A stretch of 64,000 nucleotides of DNA, taken from NCBI RefSeq assembly GCF_000194135.1, contig NC_015318.1, forward strand, positions 386,501 to 450,500, in the 5' to 3' direction. Positions 8,426 through 17,311 of this stretch are shown one piece after another. Every line of letters starts with the position of its first letter. The stretch's first letter is position 1. The position numbers and the translations under genes were made by a program. Origin of the DNA: Hippea maritima DSM 10411 (GTDB lineage Bacteria > Campylobacterota_A > Desulfurellia > Desulfurellales > Hippeaceae). The notes beneath the pieces were generated by a model that searched no databases, was not told the DNA's origin, and was given only the letters and a program-made list of their open reading frames with translations.

Positions 8426-9372
8426 GTAGCATGCCCTAATCTTTTTAAAAGATGGAGGGTAAATAAAATTGTTGGGGGTTTGTATGTATTACTCGGTAAA
8501 AGCACTACTGAGTATTGGGAAAAATGTCTCACAGATTGCAAGAGAGCTAAAGATTGACAGGAAAACAGTCAGAAAGATTAAGAAAAAGGTAGAAAGTGGG
8601 GAGATTGAAACACCCACCATCAAAAGGAAAAGTATCCTTGATCCATACAAGGATGAAATCATTGAGTATTTAAAAAGTGGTCTCTCCGCTGTTTTAATCC
8701 ACCAGAAGTTAAAAGAAAAGCATAGTCTAAATGTAAGCTATAGCTCTGTGAAACGCTACATCAGGAAGCTAAAGCCAGGTGAGCCCTTCATCCCCTTAAT
8801 AAGCCCACCTGGCCAAGAAGCCCAAGTAGATTTCGGCTATGCCGGTTATTTCTATAATAGCAGAAGAAAAAAGAAAGTAAAGTACTGGATATTCTCAATG
8901 GTTTTGTCCTATTCGAGGTACAGATACTATGAGCTTGTGGATAACCAAAGTATACCGACATTCATAAACTGCCATATCAATGCATTTGAATATTTCTCTG
9001 GTGCACCAAAGGCTATAAAGATAGACAACCTAAAAAGCGGTGTATTGCATGTTAACTTCTATGAGCCTGAAATTCAGCATGAATATGCAAGGATGCTTGA
9101 GTATTACAACTCCTCTGCTGTTGCCTGTAGGGTGAGAAAACCAAATGAGAAGGGCAAGGTAGAATCCAGCATAAAATACATAAAGAACAACTTTCTAAAA
9201 AGCATAAGAGCGGAAGGAATAGAAGACATAGACACAGTCAAAGAGAAGCTTTTATTCTGGCAGGACAACATCTGTAATGCAAAGCTACACGGCACAACAA
9301 GAAAAATACCGAAGGATGAGTTTCTCAATGTAGAAAAGGAAAAACTCAACAGATTGCCAGATAGAAGATATG

Positions 9373-10751
9373 GAGACATCCCCTAATTTTTGTGTCTCTC
9401 TCATCATACCAAATCCCTCCTCACTCTTCAACTCCCTTCCCAAACTTAGCAACAAACATCTGATTCAGTTCATATCTTTTAGCCTTAATCAGAGGATTAA
9501 CATTCCAGGTTTTGTGTAATTTATCTGTTGCAATGAAAAGGGCAACATTTAGGATATCCATGGACTGGAAGAACCCTCCTTTCTTTAGCCTTTGTTTTTC
9601 AAAGGATGAATGTACAGATTCAACAGTGTTTGTTGAATTGATGTACTTTCTTATTACCTCAGGGTACTTTAAGAAGGCAAGGAGTTCTTCTTTTCTTGAG
9701 TCTAAATATTTGGTGTAGGTCTTGTATTGGTCTTTGAATCTGTCAATTATCTCTGTTTTGAAAATCTCTATCCCTTTTTCAAAGGTATCACAGGAGTATT
9801 TAATCTCCTTGAGCTTTTTGTTCACATATGAGGCATCCTCCTTTTTCATATGCTTGTATACGTTTCTTGATGCATGAACTGTGCATTTCTGAATATCCGA
9901 GTAAGGAAAGAAGGCTCTTATTGCCTCTGAGATTCCGTTGAAATCATCACAGATGAACATTAAGACCCTTTTCATTCCCCTGTTGATTAAATCCTGGAAT
10001 ACTTCCATCCAGGTGGATCTGTTCTCACTACCAAAGAATGAGTAATATCCAAGGAGTGTTTTTTGAGCATTTGTGTCTATCCCTACAACAGTGTAAACGA
10101 CAGCTCTCTTTACCCTTTTATCCTTTTCATCCTTTACCATACAGTGATAGGCGTCTATGTATAGAAAATAGTAGTTTTCCTGAAGTTCTTTGGATTTAAA
10201 TTCAAGCATCTGTGTCTTTATGTATTCAAATATCTCATCGTATGCTTTTTCACTAAAATCCAGTCCTCTCAATTTCATCTTGTGCACGATTTCCTGTTTT
10301 GAGTCTCCATTGATTAGGAAGGAGAAGATTAAATCCTCAAAGCTTTCATCATACCTTTGATATTTGGGAGGGAGAAGATGAGAGCGGAAGTTTCCGCTCC
10401 TTGTTCTTGGGACATCCAAATTCAGTTTACCAAGGCCTGTGTTTAGGCTCCTTTTGTAGGTTCCATTGCCTTTGTCTTCTGGGTTCTCAAGTAAGTACTC
10501 GTATCTTTCCTTACCCATTATCTCAATAAGTAGTCCTTCCATTAGGGTGGCCAGTTTATTCTTTCCGTATTCATCCAACTCCTTTACTACATCCATATCC
10601 ATGTTTGAGATTATCTCCTTAAGCATCTTTCTGTTCATCTCTTAAAGCTCCTCCATACTTAGCCTAATTTCAGAGTTCATTAGAACAGTTCATTAAACCC
10701 CACTCCATTTTAGTAGGTTTGTGGGGGAGACACAAAAATATTTTAAGTCCC
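9373..10751 (-). mobile_element. IS256-family insertion sequence inside istA
   Basis: A complete 1,379-bp element. The 8-base target duplication AAGATATG is present at 9365-9372 and 10752-10759. Imperfect terminal inverted repeats of about 25 bases share TTTTTGTGTCTC at their inner ends. It carries one transposase gene on the minus strand. The intact duplication and open transposase frame indicate a recent insertion. Confidence 0.92.
9421..10638 (-). CDS. IS256-family (Mutator-type) transposase
   Basis: 405 residues, full length for the family. The DDE triad is seen as Asp in YIDAYHC (about residue 168), Asp in FICDDFNG (about 233) and Glu in NTVESVHSSFEKQR (about 340). The N-terminal part includes the usual DVPRTRSGNF segment. 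GGAGG lies about 10 bases before the ATG. The frame has no defects, so the element may still be mobile. Confidence 0.93.
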   Translation of the reverse strand: MNRKMLKEIISNMDMDVVKELDEYGKNKLATLMEGLLIEIMGKERYEYLLENPEDKGNGTYKRSLNTGLGKLNLDVPRTRSGNFRSHLLPPKYQRYDESFEDLIFSFLINGDSKQEIVHKMKLRGLDFSEKAYDEIFEYIKTQMLEFKSKELQENYYFLYIDAYHCMVKDEKDKRVKRAVVYTVVGIDTNAQKTLLGYYSFFGSENRSTWMEVFQDLINRGMKRVLMFICDDFNGISEAIRAFFPYSDIQKCTVHASRNVYKHMKKEDASYVNKKLKEIKYSCDTFEKGIEIFKTEIIDRFKDQYKTYTKYLDSRKEELLAFLKYPEVIRKYINSTNTVESVHSSFEKQRLKKGGFFQSMDILNVALFIATDKLHKTWNVNPLIKAKRYELNQMFVAKFGKGVEE

Positions 10752-11338
10752 AAGATATGAGACCTACGATATTGCAAAAAGAACTGTAAACACCTACTCC
10801 CACATCTATTACAGGTACAACTACTACTCTGTGCCTGAAAAATACATATCAGAAAAGCTCAATATTAGGTCAAATGGAAATATAATGGAGATCTATGATT
10901 CATCGTTCAACTTAATAGCCACACATGAGCTTTCTCAATCAAAGGGTGAGTTCATAACAAAGGAAAGCCATAAACCCAAGATGAAGAAAAATCCCACAGA
11001 TTCAGAATACACCACCATGACGCTTGATATAGGTGAAAGCGCCTACCTGTTCTATAAAAGGCTAAGAAAAGAGAAACCTGCCTCATATCACAGGGTAATG
11101 AGAGGTGTAATGTCTCTTTCAAAGGGATACCCCAAAGAGACAATGGAGCTTGCATTCAAAAGGGCAATTGATTTCAACTGCATAAGCTATTCCTCTTTAA
11201 AAAGCATACTGAAGAATGAGCTCTACAACATTCCCTACGACAAACCAGACTCACCCATAGCCTTAGGTTTTTATAACCCACTAAGAGCTTACGATGAAAT
11301 GACAGATATAAAAGCAGATATGAAAACAGACATTATGA

Positions 11339-12133
11339 GTGGTGAGTGAAATGAAAGGGGTGGAAAATGTAAAAGATATGAAAAACATAGAAAGAAGACT
11401 AAAGGAGTTTAAACTCTCTGGCATTGCAAAGACACTTGAGGCAAGGAACAGGTATGCCATTGATAATAATCTGACATACATAGACTTCTTAAAACTCCTA
11501 TTAGAGGATGAATACATAAACAGGCAGAGCAACTCATTTAGAAAAAGACTTACAAAATCAAAGCTTGACACAACAAAGACTTTAGATAGCTATGATTTCA
11601 CATACCAACCAAAGCTAAACAAGAAAGAACTCTTAGACATTGCATCCTGCAGGTTCATAGAGGAGAAGAAAAACATCATATTCATGGGCAATCCTGGAGT
11701 TGGTAAAACCCACCTTGCAAATGCGATAGGATTAGAGGCCCTAAAACAGGGATATAAGGTCTTGTTCATCCATACCAACGATTTAATCCTAAAGCTCATA
11801 TCTGCAAGGGGAGATGGAACCTACACCTCAATACTGAACCAGATTCTATCATCTGACCTTCTGATAATAGATGAAGTAGGCTTTAAAAAGATCCCATCCA
11901 ACTATGTGGATGAGTTCTTTGAAGTGATAAGGAGAAGATATGAAAAGGGTTCAATTATAATCACCACTAATAGACCATTTGAGGAGTGGGCTAATATATT
12001 TTCAGATGCCGTTTTGGCCTCTGCCATAGTTGATAGACTTGTCCATCACTGCCATATATTCAAGATAACAGGTGAGAGCTATAGAATTAAACACCTAAAG
12101 GAGGCAAAAGATAATCAAAACAGTTTAAATTAA
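11339..12133 (+). CDS. istB: IS21 helper ATPase IstB
   Basis: AAA+ ATPase that works with IstA in target selection and strand transfer. Walker A GNPGVGKTHLA is at about residue 120 and Walker B LLIIDEVGF at about 180; an arginine-rich sensor region follows (RRRYEKGSIIITTNRPF). Length 264 is typical. The first codon is ambiguous: overlapping GTG codons at 11339 and 11342 and an ATG at 11351 are in frame, all overlapping or touching the end of istA, as usual in IS21 elements. Confidence 0.93.
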   Translation: MVSEMKGVENVKDMKNIERRLKEFKLSGIAKTLEARNRYAIDNNLTYIDFLKLLLEDEYINRQSNSFRKRLTKSKLDTTKTLDSYDFTYQPKLNKKELLDIASCRFIEEKKNIIFMGNPGVGKTHLANAIGLEALKQGYKVLFIHTNDLILKLISARGDGTYTSILNQILSSDLLIIDEVGFKKIPSNYVDEFFEVIRRRYEKGSIIITTNRPFEEWANIFSDAVLASAIVDRLVHHCHIFKITGESYRIKHLKEAKDNQNSLN

Positions 12134-12137
12134 CAAT

Positions 12138-12194
12138 CCAAGGGGTGGGGAATTTAAATGACCCAAAGGTGGGGAAATTTGGTTGACTTTAACA
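12138..12194 (-). repeat. IS21 right terminal repeat
   Basis: Inverted partner of 8369-8425, ending CTTTAACA on the plus strand, with two GGTGGGG motifs. Confidence 0.8.
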
Positions 12195-12945
12195 TTATAG
12201 CATCAGAGAGACCAGATAGTCCGTCTATAGCAAATATGAGGACATCCTCTACACCCCTGTTTTTTATCTCATTCAATACAGAAAGCCAGAATTTGGCAGA
12301 TTCTGTGTCTTGTATCCATATGCCAAGACAGTCTTTCTTACCCTCTAAATCAACTCCAATAATGGCATATACAGCTGTGTTTCTTACCATTCCATCCTTT
12401 TTTACTTTAAAGAAGAGAGCGTCAAGAAAGATGATTGAATAAATTTTAGATAATGGCCTATTTTGCCACTCTCTTGCTTTTTCTAAAACCTTATCTGTTA
12501 TTCTACTTATTGACTCCTTTAAAAAATCAAGTCCGTATATGGATTCCATATGCTTCTGTATATCGGTTGTCGTCATACCCTTTGCATACATGGATATGAT
12601 TGTCTCTTCAATACCGGATATGTCTTTTTGTCTCTTTGGCACTATCTTTGGTTAATAGAGTGCGTTTCTGTCCCTTGGGACAGTTAAATCTATCTCACCA
12701 AAGGTTGATTTTGCCTTCTTTTCGGTGTATCCGTTTCTTGCATTACCATTTTTCTCTTCCTTTTCTTCACCTTTCCTGTTTTTCCTCTCGTATCTTTCAT
12801 ACCCTAAAAGCTCTGTTAGCTCTCCCTCATAGATCGTTTCTATTGCATCCTTTATCATTCTTCTGAAGATGGCGTTTAAATCTTCTTGATTTGACAGCTT
12901 TCCCTGTTTCATGAGCTTTCTTATCTCTTCCCTGTTCACAAGCAT
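12195..12945 (-). pseudogene. IS256-type transposase, truncated and with an internal stop
   Basis: An older relic of a different IS256-family element. The N-terminal piece (12945-12652) reads to IDLTVPRDRN, then a TAA stop at 12654-12652; the frame continues after it with PKIVPKRQKDISG. Intact relatives have a Glu at the stop position (GSFEPKIV), so this is probably a nonsense change. The protein continues through the first catalytic Asp (IIFLDALFFKV) to about the second (FAIDGLSG), and is then cut off by the IS21 right end at 12194/12195. The C-terminal half is missing. Confidence 0.85.
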
Positions 12946-12965
12946 AAATAAATCCTCCTTTTTCT

Positions 12966-13032
12966 GACAGAAGCAAGGCTTCTGTCCTTATTTTTATCCA
13001 ATACCGGATAGATAATCAAACTATCTGGTATT
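12966..13032. promoter_or_regulatory. Two hairpins in the leader of the IS256-type relic
   Basis: A perfect 9-base stem (GACAGAAGC at 12966-12974, GCTTCTGTC at 12978-12986) is followed on the plus strand by CTTATTTTT, so it can act as a terminator against transcription entering from the left. A second stem, AATACCGGATAG with CTATCTGGTATT, spans about 13000-13032 with one mismatch. Confidence 0.5.
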
Positions 13033-13172
13033 AACTGTCAGTTAGGAGGATTTACACAGTTTGTGAGACAGAGCCGTTTTTACTCTACCTATGAGGCATT
13101 GAAACAATTACTTTGTCAAATACGTTCTTGAGTGGGAAACAGTGGAAATAACAACTAAAATCCACACCCTTT

Positions 13173-13268
13173 CGGAAAGTATTTTTCACATAGTGCTGGA
13201 AAGCAGTTTTCCCATACCTATGGAAAACAGAATTCACACCCCTTTGGAAAATAGAATCCCCATACATT
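13173..13268 (+). repeat. Four tandem 24-base repeats, probable end of a second IS21-like element
   Basis: Units start at 13173, 13197, 13221 and 13245; each begins CGGAAA or TGGAAA and ends with a C/A-rich tract. Units diverge at many positions but the 24-base period is exact. A fifth, longer relative is at about 13143-13172. The array directly follows an istB remnant, where IS21 elements carry their repeated transposase-binding sites. Confidence 0.7.
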
Positions 13269-13893
13269 CAGATGGTTCCAACCTCCTTTCTATTTGATAG
13301 TCTGTAAGATTCACCATCAAGTGTAAAAATATGGGCATGGTGTAGTAATCTATCAAGCATAGCTGTTGTCATAATCTCATCACCCATCATCTTGGCCCAT
13401 ACGGCAAAAGACTTATTTGATGTGATAACAATTGACTGTTTCTCATACATTTCACTGACAAGATTGAAAAACAGGTTTGCCTCTTTTCTCTCTATGGGGG
13501 TATAGCCTATCTCATCAATGATTAAGAGGTCGCTTTTTAGTATTTTGTTCAACCTGAATCCTGATGTTCTCTGTAAATCTGCTGTTTTTAGAATCTTCAT
13601 CAGGTTTGATATTCTCTCAAAGCAGACAGAATACCCCTTCCCAATAGCCTCAAAACCAAGAGCTATTGCAAGGTGGGTCTTTCCAAGGCCTGGAGGACCA
13701 AAGAACAGTATATTTTCCTTCTTATCAATCCAGGCAAAATCAAGCAGTTGCGATATTTTGCTTTTTGCAATACCTTTAACCCTACCGAATTCAAATCCCT
13801 CAATACTCTTCTTTATAGGGAAGTGTGCTGCTGAAATACTCCGTCTATACTTTCTTTGAGCTTTGTCCTCTAACTTTATACTTAGATTGCATT
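13268..13893 (-). pseudogene. IstB-type ATPase, 5'-truncated
   Basis: A different IstB from the intact one at 11.3-12.1 kb. The frame is open from about 13893 to the stop at 13268-13270. It contains Walker A FGPPGLGKTHLAIALG (about 13680) and Walker B LLIIDEIGYTP, then the usual C-terminus DRLLHHAHIFTLDGESYR. About 50 N-terminal residues and the whole istA partner are missing, and no start codon fits. With the tandem repeats downstream it forms the remnant of a second IS21-type element. Confidence 0.8.
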
Positions 13894-13916
13894 ATTTTCT
13901 GCTTGTATTTTTTATA

Positions 13917-14291
13917 CTACCACTTTTCTTTTATTATTTCGTTCCTTTTCTTCTTATACTCGTCTGAACTGATAAGCCCGTCTTTTTTAAGGGCCTCAAG
14001 ATCTCGCAGTTTGGATGCAAAATTCGATTCGCCGTTAACCTGCAAACCATTAACTTCTGCAACCTCTATTTTGCCGTTTTTTATTTTTCTCAAAGTATTT
14101 ATAGCATTCACAACAAGGGCTATACATGCTATTTCCCATATAAACACAAAAATTGACATATAAGGGCGTACTTCCCTATCCACAATAAATAACAGCACAA
14201 TTCCTAATATCATAAAAATAGGCAGCATAATTAACTGGGCTGTGAATATTGTTTTTACCGGTTTTGCCGATATTTTAATTTTTTTTGACAC
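13917..14291 (-). CDS. Small membrane protein with C-terminal SHOCT domain
   Basis: 124 residues. Two hydrophobic helices (about residues 18-38 and 44-65) are followed by a linker and a C-terminal SHOCT motif, KLRDLEALKKDGLISSDEY (about residues 94-112), a short oligomerisation element common at protein ends. No ribosome site stands out before the ATG at 14291. Function is unknown. It is last in a leftward run of secreted and membrane proteins and may belong with them. Confidence 0.75.
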   Translation of the reverse strand: MSKKIKISAKPVKTIFTAQLIMLPIFMILGIVLLFIVDREVRPYMSIFVFIWEIACIALVVNAINTLRKIKNGKIEVAEVNGLQVNGESNFASKLRDLEALKKDGLISSDEYKKKRNEIIKEKW

Positions 14292-14408
14292 CTGCTACAT
14301 CCTTTTTAAAAACAACTTTTTACTGATATTTGTTATAATCCAATATAAATACGTACAAAAAGCAAATTAAACTACTGTTATTTTTTCCATAAATTTTTAC
14401 AAAGCATT

Positions 14409-14780
14409 TTAATATTGTCTGCAGTATGTATAAGACATACAATTAAAATTAGAGTTTGTGTAGCATTTGCAATCACAGTTATTAAGATAAGGTGCTCCTA
14501 TAGGGCAGCATACATACGGATTTCTATCGGTTCCTCCGCAGGTATATGTCATGCAAGTCAAAGCACCTGGGCATGGATTGTTGTAAGCTACAGATAACAC
14601 AGAGATCGGCTTTTTATAGCTATTTGCTATATCATAAAATATGCCAATATCAGTTTTTGCAGCATTGAGAGACATATCAGTACTATTAGAATAATTTAAC
14701 ATATAGCAGTTTTTTGTATATGAAATAGAGGGTATAACTAACATAAATGCTGCTAATACTATTATTATTAACAACTTCAT
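14409..14780 (-). CDS. Small secreted cysteine-rich protein
   Basis: 123 residues with a clear signal peptide (MKLLIIIVLAAFMLVIPSISY). The mature part carries 11 cysteines, mostly in the last 60 residues (for example CMTYTCGG, YVCCPIG, NCDCKC), and is rich in Tyr, Asn and Ser, as expected of a disulfide-stabilised exported protein. I do not recognise the family. AGGAGG precedes the ATG by 7 bases and overlaps the stop codon of the broken gene upstream, so the genes are co-transcribed. Confidence 0.75.
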   Translation of the reverse strand: MKLLIIIVLAAFMLVIPSISYTKNCYMLNYSNSTDMSLNAAKTDIGIFYDIANSYKKPISVLSVAYNNPCPGALTCMTYTCGGTDRNPYVCCPIGAPYLNNCDCKCYTNSNFNCMSYTYCRQY

Positions 14781-14790
14781 TTTAAACCTC

Positions 14791-15120
14791 CTAATTTGTT
14801 AACGGCGATGAGACTGTATTTAGATGTAATTTTTTATTAAATCGCCGGGTTTTTAATAGTTTCGGAGTATAATGTTTTCCCTCACCGCTTAAATAGCTTA
14901 GAATTGAATCACTTGGCATATTGAAAACTACGCCTGAATTTTGTTTTACATTCTCCAAATTAGAAGCATTTAAAGTATTGCTTCCGAAATCATTTGCCTG
15001 CTGGGCTTGCTCATATGCACTGTCAGTAAAACTTTCCTTGAGAAGTAAAGACAGGTGGAACCGATAATGCGATCAACATTACTGCAGCTGCATAAAATAA
15101 TACGGTCTTTTTAAATAAAT
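14791..15120 (-). pseudogene. Small secreted protein, frame-broken
   Basis: Not recoverable as one open frame. Directly after GGAGG comes a signal-peptide-like stretch with no standard start codon (LFKKTVLFYAAAVMLIALS), then VPPVFTSQ. Near 15035 the frame stops, while another frame continues for about 80 codons (SFTDSAYEQAQQANDF ... TVSSPLTN) to TAG at 14793-14791. A single-base indel rejoins them into a protein of about 110 residues without cysteine. Both the lost start and the shift suggest decay. It sits exactly between two intact genes of the operon. Confidence 0.65.
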
Positions 15121-16842
15121 TTAGTTACCTCCTTTCACTAATAATTTAGAAATGCACGCTTTGGAGCATTCCTCTTTTGTTTTAAAAGGAACACTGCCCC
15201 CACAACCTCCCCAGATAAACGGTTTGCATATATTTTCTTGTTTGTTGTAATAGTATCTCCAAAATAGAGCTTCGCACGGGCCTCTATCGTAATATAAAAA
15301 ACAGCGTTTATTTTTACGTTTATCCAGTATGCCTCCCCATTCAACCGCAGTAAAGCCAACTCTTTTAGGAGTTACGATTTTCTGCTCAGAAAGTATTATC
15401 TTTTTAGACAGCGGCTTGAAGTAAAATATAAATCTTAAAAAAGTATCCGGTTTTGGTTTAATTTCAATATTCATGTGCTTGTTTAGAAAATCACCACTCA
15501 ATAGTTTTATTTCATAGTATTTTGCTTTTGGCAGTTCCTTGAGCCAATACTCTTCAAATTGTAATTTTTCTTTTTTGTTTAATCCAATTTTGAATAAGTA
15601 TGTATCAAACCATTTTTTTAGATTTTGGTATTCTACGACCCATCCGCTTTTGGGTAGTGTTAAAGAGTTTAACTGAGCTTCGTACATAAGATAGTCATAC
15701 CCACCTGAAATATTGCCGCTCGGATACGCTGTAATTTTCCAGATGTGTGAATATGGAGGCACAGTTTTTGTAATCTTCCCATCAATATTAAGCAGGATGT
15801 TTATATTTAATTTCGTTTTTGGATAGAGGTAGATGGCCGGTTTTTTTACAGGCGGTTTGTTGCCTACTGCATCTTCCCACGGAAAGCTATGATATACGGA
15901 AGAATCATTGTTAGAGGTATATCCAATGGCTTTTTTGTATTTATTCGTTATATCAACAAAAATATCATTCTTAAATTTATAACTACCCCCGTAACTTAGC
16001 ATTTGAATGAAGATACTTTTATTTTTGAAAAAATTCTTGGCGTCCGGCAAAATACGGTTAAATTCATCTATAGTGATACTATCTGATGTAGTTGCTCTTA
16101 AATATTTTACACCCAGGCATCCTTCATAAAGAGATTCAAGCGGGTTGCAGACTGTTCTTGGTGATATAAGAATCAGATCAATTATACCGGATCCACCAAA
16201 TGTATTTGACGTTATTAAAGGATAGTATAATTTCTTGCTGTGAAATCTATACTCTATAGGCTGAACAAAGCGCTGTTTTTTGTTTACCTTTACCAAATCA
16301 AAGGCAAAATAGTTTATTCCTTTATTTAGATAGCTGTTTACTACCATTTCAACTTCTGGATAGCTATTTTTTACAGGCAATCCTTTGCTTTTAAAGAAAT
16401 CATTAATCCACTCTCTGAGATGTTCTGTACTATTAATTTTAATTACCGTTAAATCGTGTGCCCCTATTTTTTTGTTTAGTTTAATTTCAACACTCTTAGT
16501 TGTTGGTGTGACGCCTTTATATTGAATTATAAATTGCAAATTGTGTTTCTTTACAACTTTTATTATATTTTTGAAACTATCTTTGGGCGCAAGTTGTACT
16601 CTGGGTTTAGAAGGAAAAGGTATAAATCTTAGAATATGACTGCTGCTGCCAGACTGCAAATCTGTTCCTAGGATCAAAACCTCTTCATTGAGATTGTAAA
16701 AAATAATTGCTTTTTGGCTGTTTTCTTGAACCTTTGCGCCATATGCCACTATTCTTCCCATGTCCGCATAAGCAGGTATATTCACTATTAAAAGGAACAA
16801 AATAGATAGCAGTGTAATTTTTTTAAGTATGTGTTCAGTCAT
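15121..16842 (-). CDS. Secreted multidomain protein with C-terminal Kunitz/BPTI-like domain
   Basis: 573 residues with a signal peptide ending at about residue 26 (NIPAYA before D). The N-terminal ~200 residues resemble DUF2330-type exported proteins (QKAIIFYN; LRFIPFPSKPRV). Residues ~330-505 form a second module that starts KKPAIYLYPKTK and ends GFTAVEWGG, a pattern I know from uncharacterised bacterial exported proteins. Residues ~511-566 are a Kunitz fold: cysteines 514, 523, 539, 547, 559 and 563 have intervals 8-15-7-11-3 (BPTI 8-15-7-12-3), with the GPC, RYYYN and FIWGGC motifs. The P1 position is Glu, so trypsin inhibition is unlikely. It starts 3 bases after the upstream gene. Confidence 0.8.
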   Translation of the reverse strand: MTEHILKKITLLSILFLLIVNIPAYADMGRIVAYGAKVQENSQKAIIFYNLNEEVLILGTDLQSGSSSHILRFIPFPSKPRVQLAPKDSFKNIIKVVKKHNLQFIIQYKGVTPTTKSVEIKLNKKIGAHDLTVIKINSTEHLREWINDFFKSKGLPVKNSYPEVEMVVNSYLNKGINYFAFDLVKVNKKQRFVQPIEYRFHSKKLYYPLITSNTFGGSGIIDLILISPRTVCNPLESLYEGCLGVKYLRATTSDSITIDEFNRILPDAKNFFKNKSIFIQMLSYGGSYKFKNDIFVDITNKYKKAIGYTSNNDSSVYHSFPWEDAVGNKPPVKKPAIYLYPKTKLNINILLNIDGKITKTVPPYSHIWKITAYPSGNISGGYDYLMYEAQLNSLTLPKSGWVVEYQNLKKWFDTYLFKIGLNKKEKLQFEEYWLKELPKAKYYEIKLLSGDFLNKHMNIEIKPKPDTFLRFIFYFKPLSKKIILSEQKIVTPKRVGFTAVEWGGILDKRKNKRCFLYYDRGPCEALFWRYYYNKQENICKPFIWGGCGGSVPFKTKEECSKACISKLLVKGGN

Positions 16843-16845
16843 GGC

Positions 16846-17199
16846 CTATTCCCAGTTAACACATTCACGGCTGACGCACACCTTTTTAGTGCAATACTTC
16901 GGGACATCCTCGCATATTATACCTGCGTCTGATTTCCAGCATTTCCTTGTGCTTCCGCACTGAAACTGTTCGTTAACCCAATGTGTGCATCTATAGCTCA
17001 CACATTTTGGTGTATGGTGATATGTATCTGTTGATGTTGAGGGCGGATTGGCAGGAGCTGGCGTGGGCGTAGGAAGATCGGAGTCTGAGACAGAGCCACT
17101 TTGGCCGTTTGTATACCAAGATCCGCCAGCATGACTAATTGAGGTAAACGTAAATAATAATAGGGAACTCATAAAAAATACAAGCATTAGTTTTTTCAT
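16846..17199 (-). CDS. Small secreted cysteine-rich protein with Pro/Thr linker
   Basis: 117 residues. A signal peptide (MKKLMLVFFMSSLLLFTFTS, ending SHA before G) is followed by a Ser/Gly-rich segment, a Pro/Thr-rich linker (TPTPAPANPPSTSTD) and a C-terminal module with 8 cysteines, including CVSYRCTHW and CVSRECVNW, which look like a duplicated half-motif. Family unknown. AAGGAG precedes the ATG by 6 bases. Immediate coupling to the Kunitz-domain gene suggests they act together outside the cytoplasm. Confidence 0.78.
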   Translation of the reverse strand: MKKLMLVFFMSSLLLFTFTSISHAGGSWYTNGQSGSVSDSDLPTPTPAPANPPSTSTDTYHHTPKCVSYRCTHWVNEQFQCGSTRKCWKSDAGIICEDVPKYCTKKVCVSRECVNWE

Positions 17200-17223
17200 A
17201 ACTTAACTCCTTCTAAAAAAGTT

Positions 17224-17276
17224 TTGCTGCGGACATTTCCCGTTACTGCAGCCCCTATTAAGGGTGACCGCAGCAA
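17224..17276. repeat. Inverted repeat in the intergenic part of the secreted-protein operon
   Basis: TTGCTGCGG (17224-17232) and CCGCAGCAA (17268-17276) form a perfect 9-base stem around about 35 bases, just before the ribosome site of the gene at 17199. In the transcript it could act as a processing or attenuation structure. It does not match a known family. Confidence 0.5.
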
Positions 17277-17311
17277 CGAGAAAAAGGAATTCAGGGATTT
17301 CCGTAATAGAT

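Larger units (their letters stand above)
8469..11349 (+). pseudogene. istA: IS21 transposase IstA, split by an IS256-type insertion
   Basis: DDE transposase. The first part (8469-9372) has an N-terminal helix-turn-helix (VSQIARELKIDRKTVRKI), then the catalytic Asp in QVDFGYAG, the second Asp in KIDNLKSG and the Glu in GKVESSIKY. The second part (10760-11349) gives the C-terminal beta domain. Removing 9373-10751 and one copy of the 8-base repeat rejoins the frame exactly (R-R-Y-E-T-Y), giving about 497 residues, normal for IstA. The start may be TTG at 8469, 9 bases after GGAGGG, or ATG at 8484. It ends overlapping istB. Confidence 0.85.
8369..12194 (+). mobile_element. IS21-family element, itself interrupted by an IS256-type insertion
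   Basis: Both ends carry related inverted repeats: the left begins TGCTAAAG and the right, read inward, TGTTAAAG. Each contains two copies of a CCCCACC-containing motif about 25-30 bases apart (near 8388 and 8418; 12144 and 12168), typical of the multiple transposase sites of IS21. Without the inner insertion the element is about 2.4 kb and carries istA and istB, as expected. No direct repeat flanks it; the right side lies within an older IS256-type transposase gene and the left side does not, so a deletion or rearrangement followed insertion. Confidence 0.85.
12195..13075 (-). mobile_element. Remnant of an IS256-type element cut by the IS21 insertion
   Basis: Contains the broken transposase and, beyond its 5' end, a terminal-repeat-like sequence around 13050-13075 (GGATTTACACAGTTTGTGAG), which resembles IS256-family ends read inward as ctgtgtaaat. 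The outer boundary is approximate. Confidence 0.6.

Noticed and set aside
13085-13267. 60-codon minus-strand open frame
   Set aside because: It translates the 24-base transposon repeats, giving a repetitive peptide without any sign of being a gene.
13143-13268. CRISPR array
   Set aside because: The 24-base repeats are contiguous, diverged and have no spacers; no cas gene is nearby. They fit transposon end repeats.
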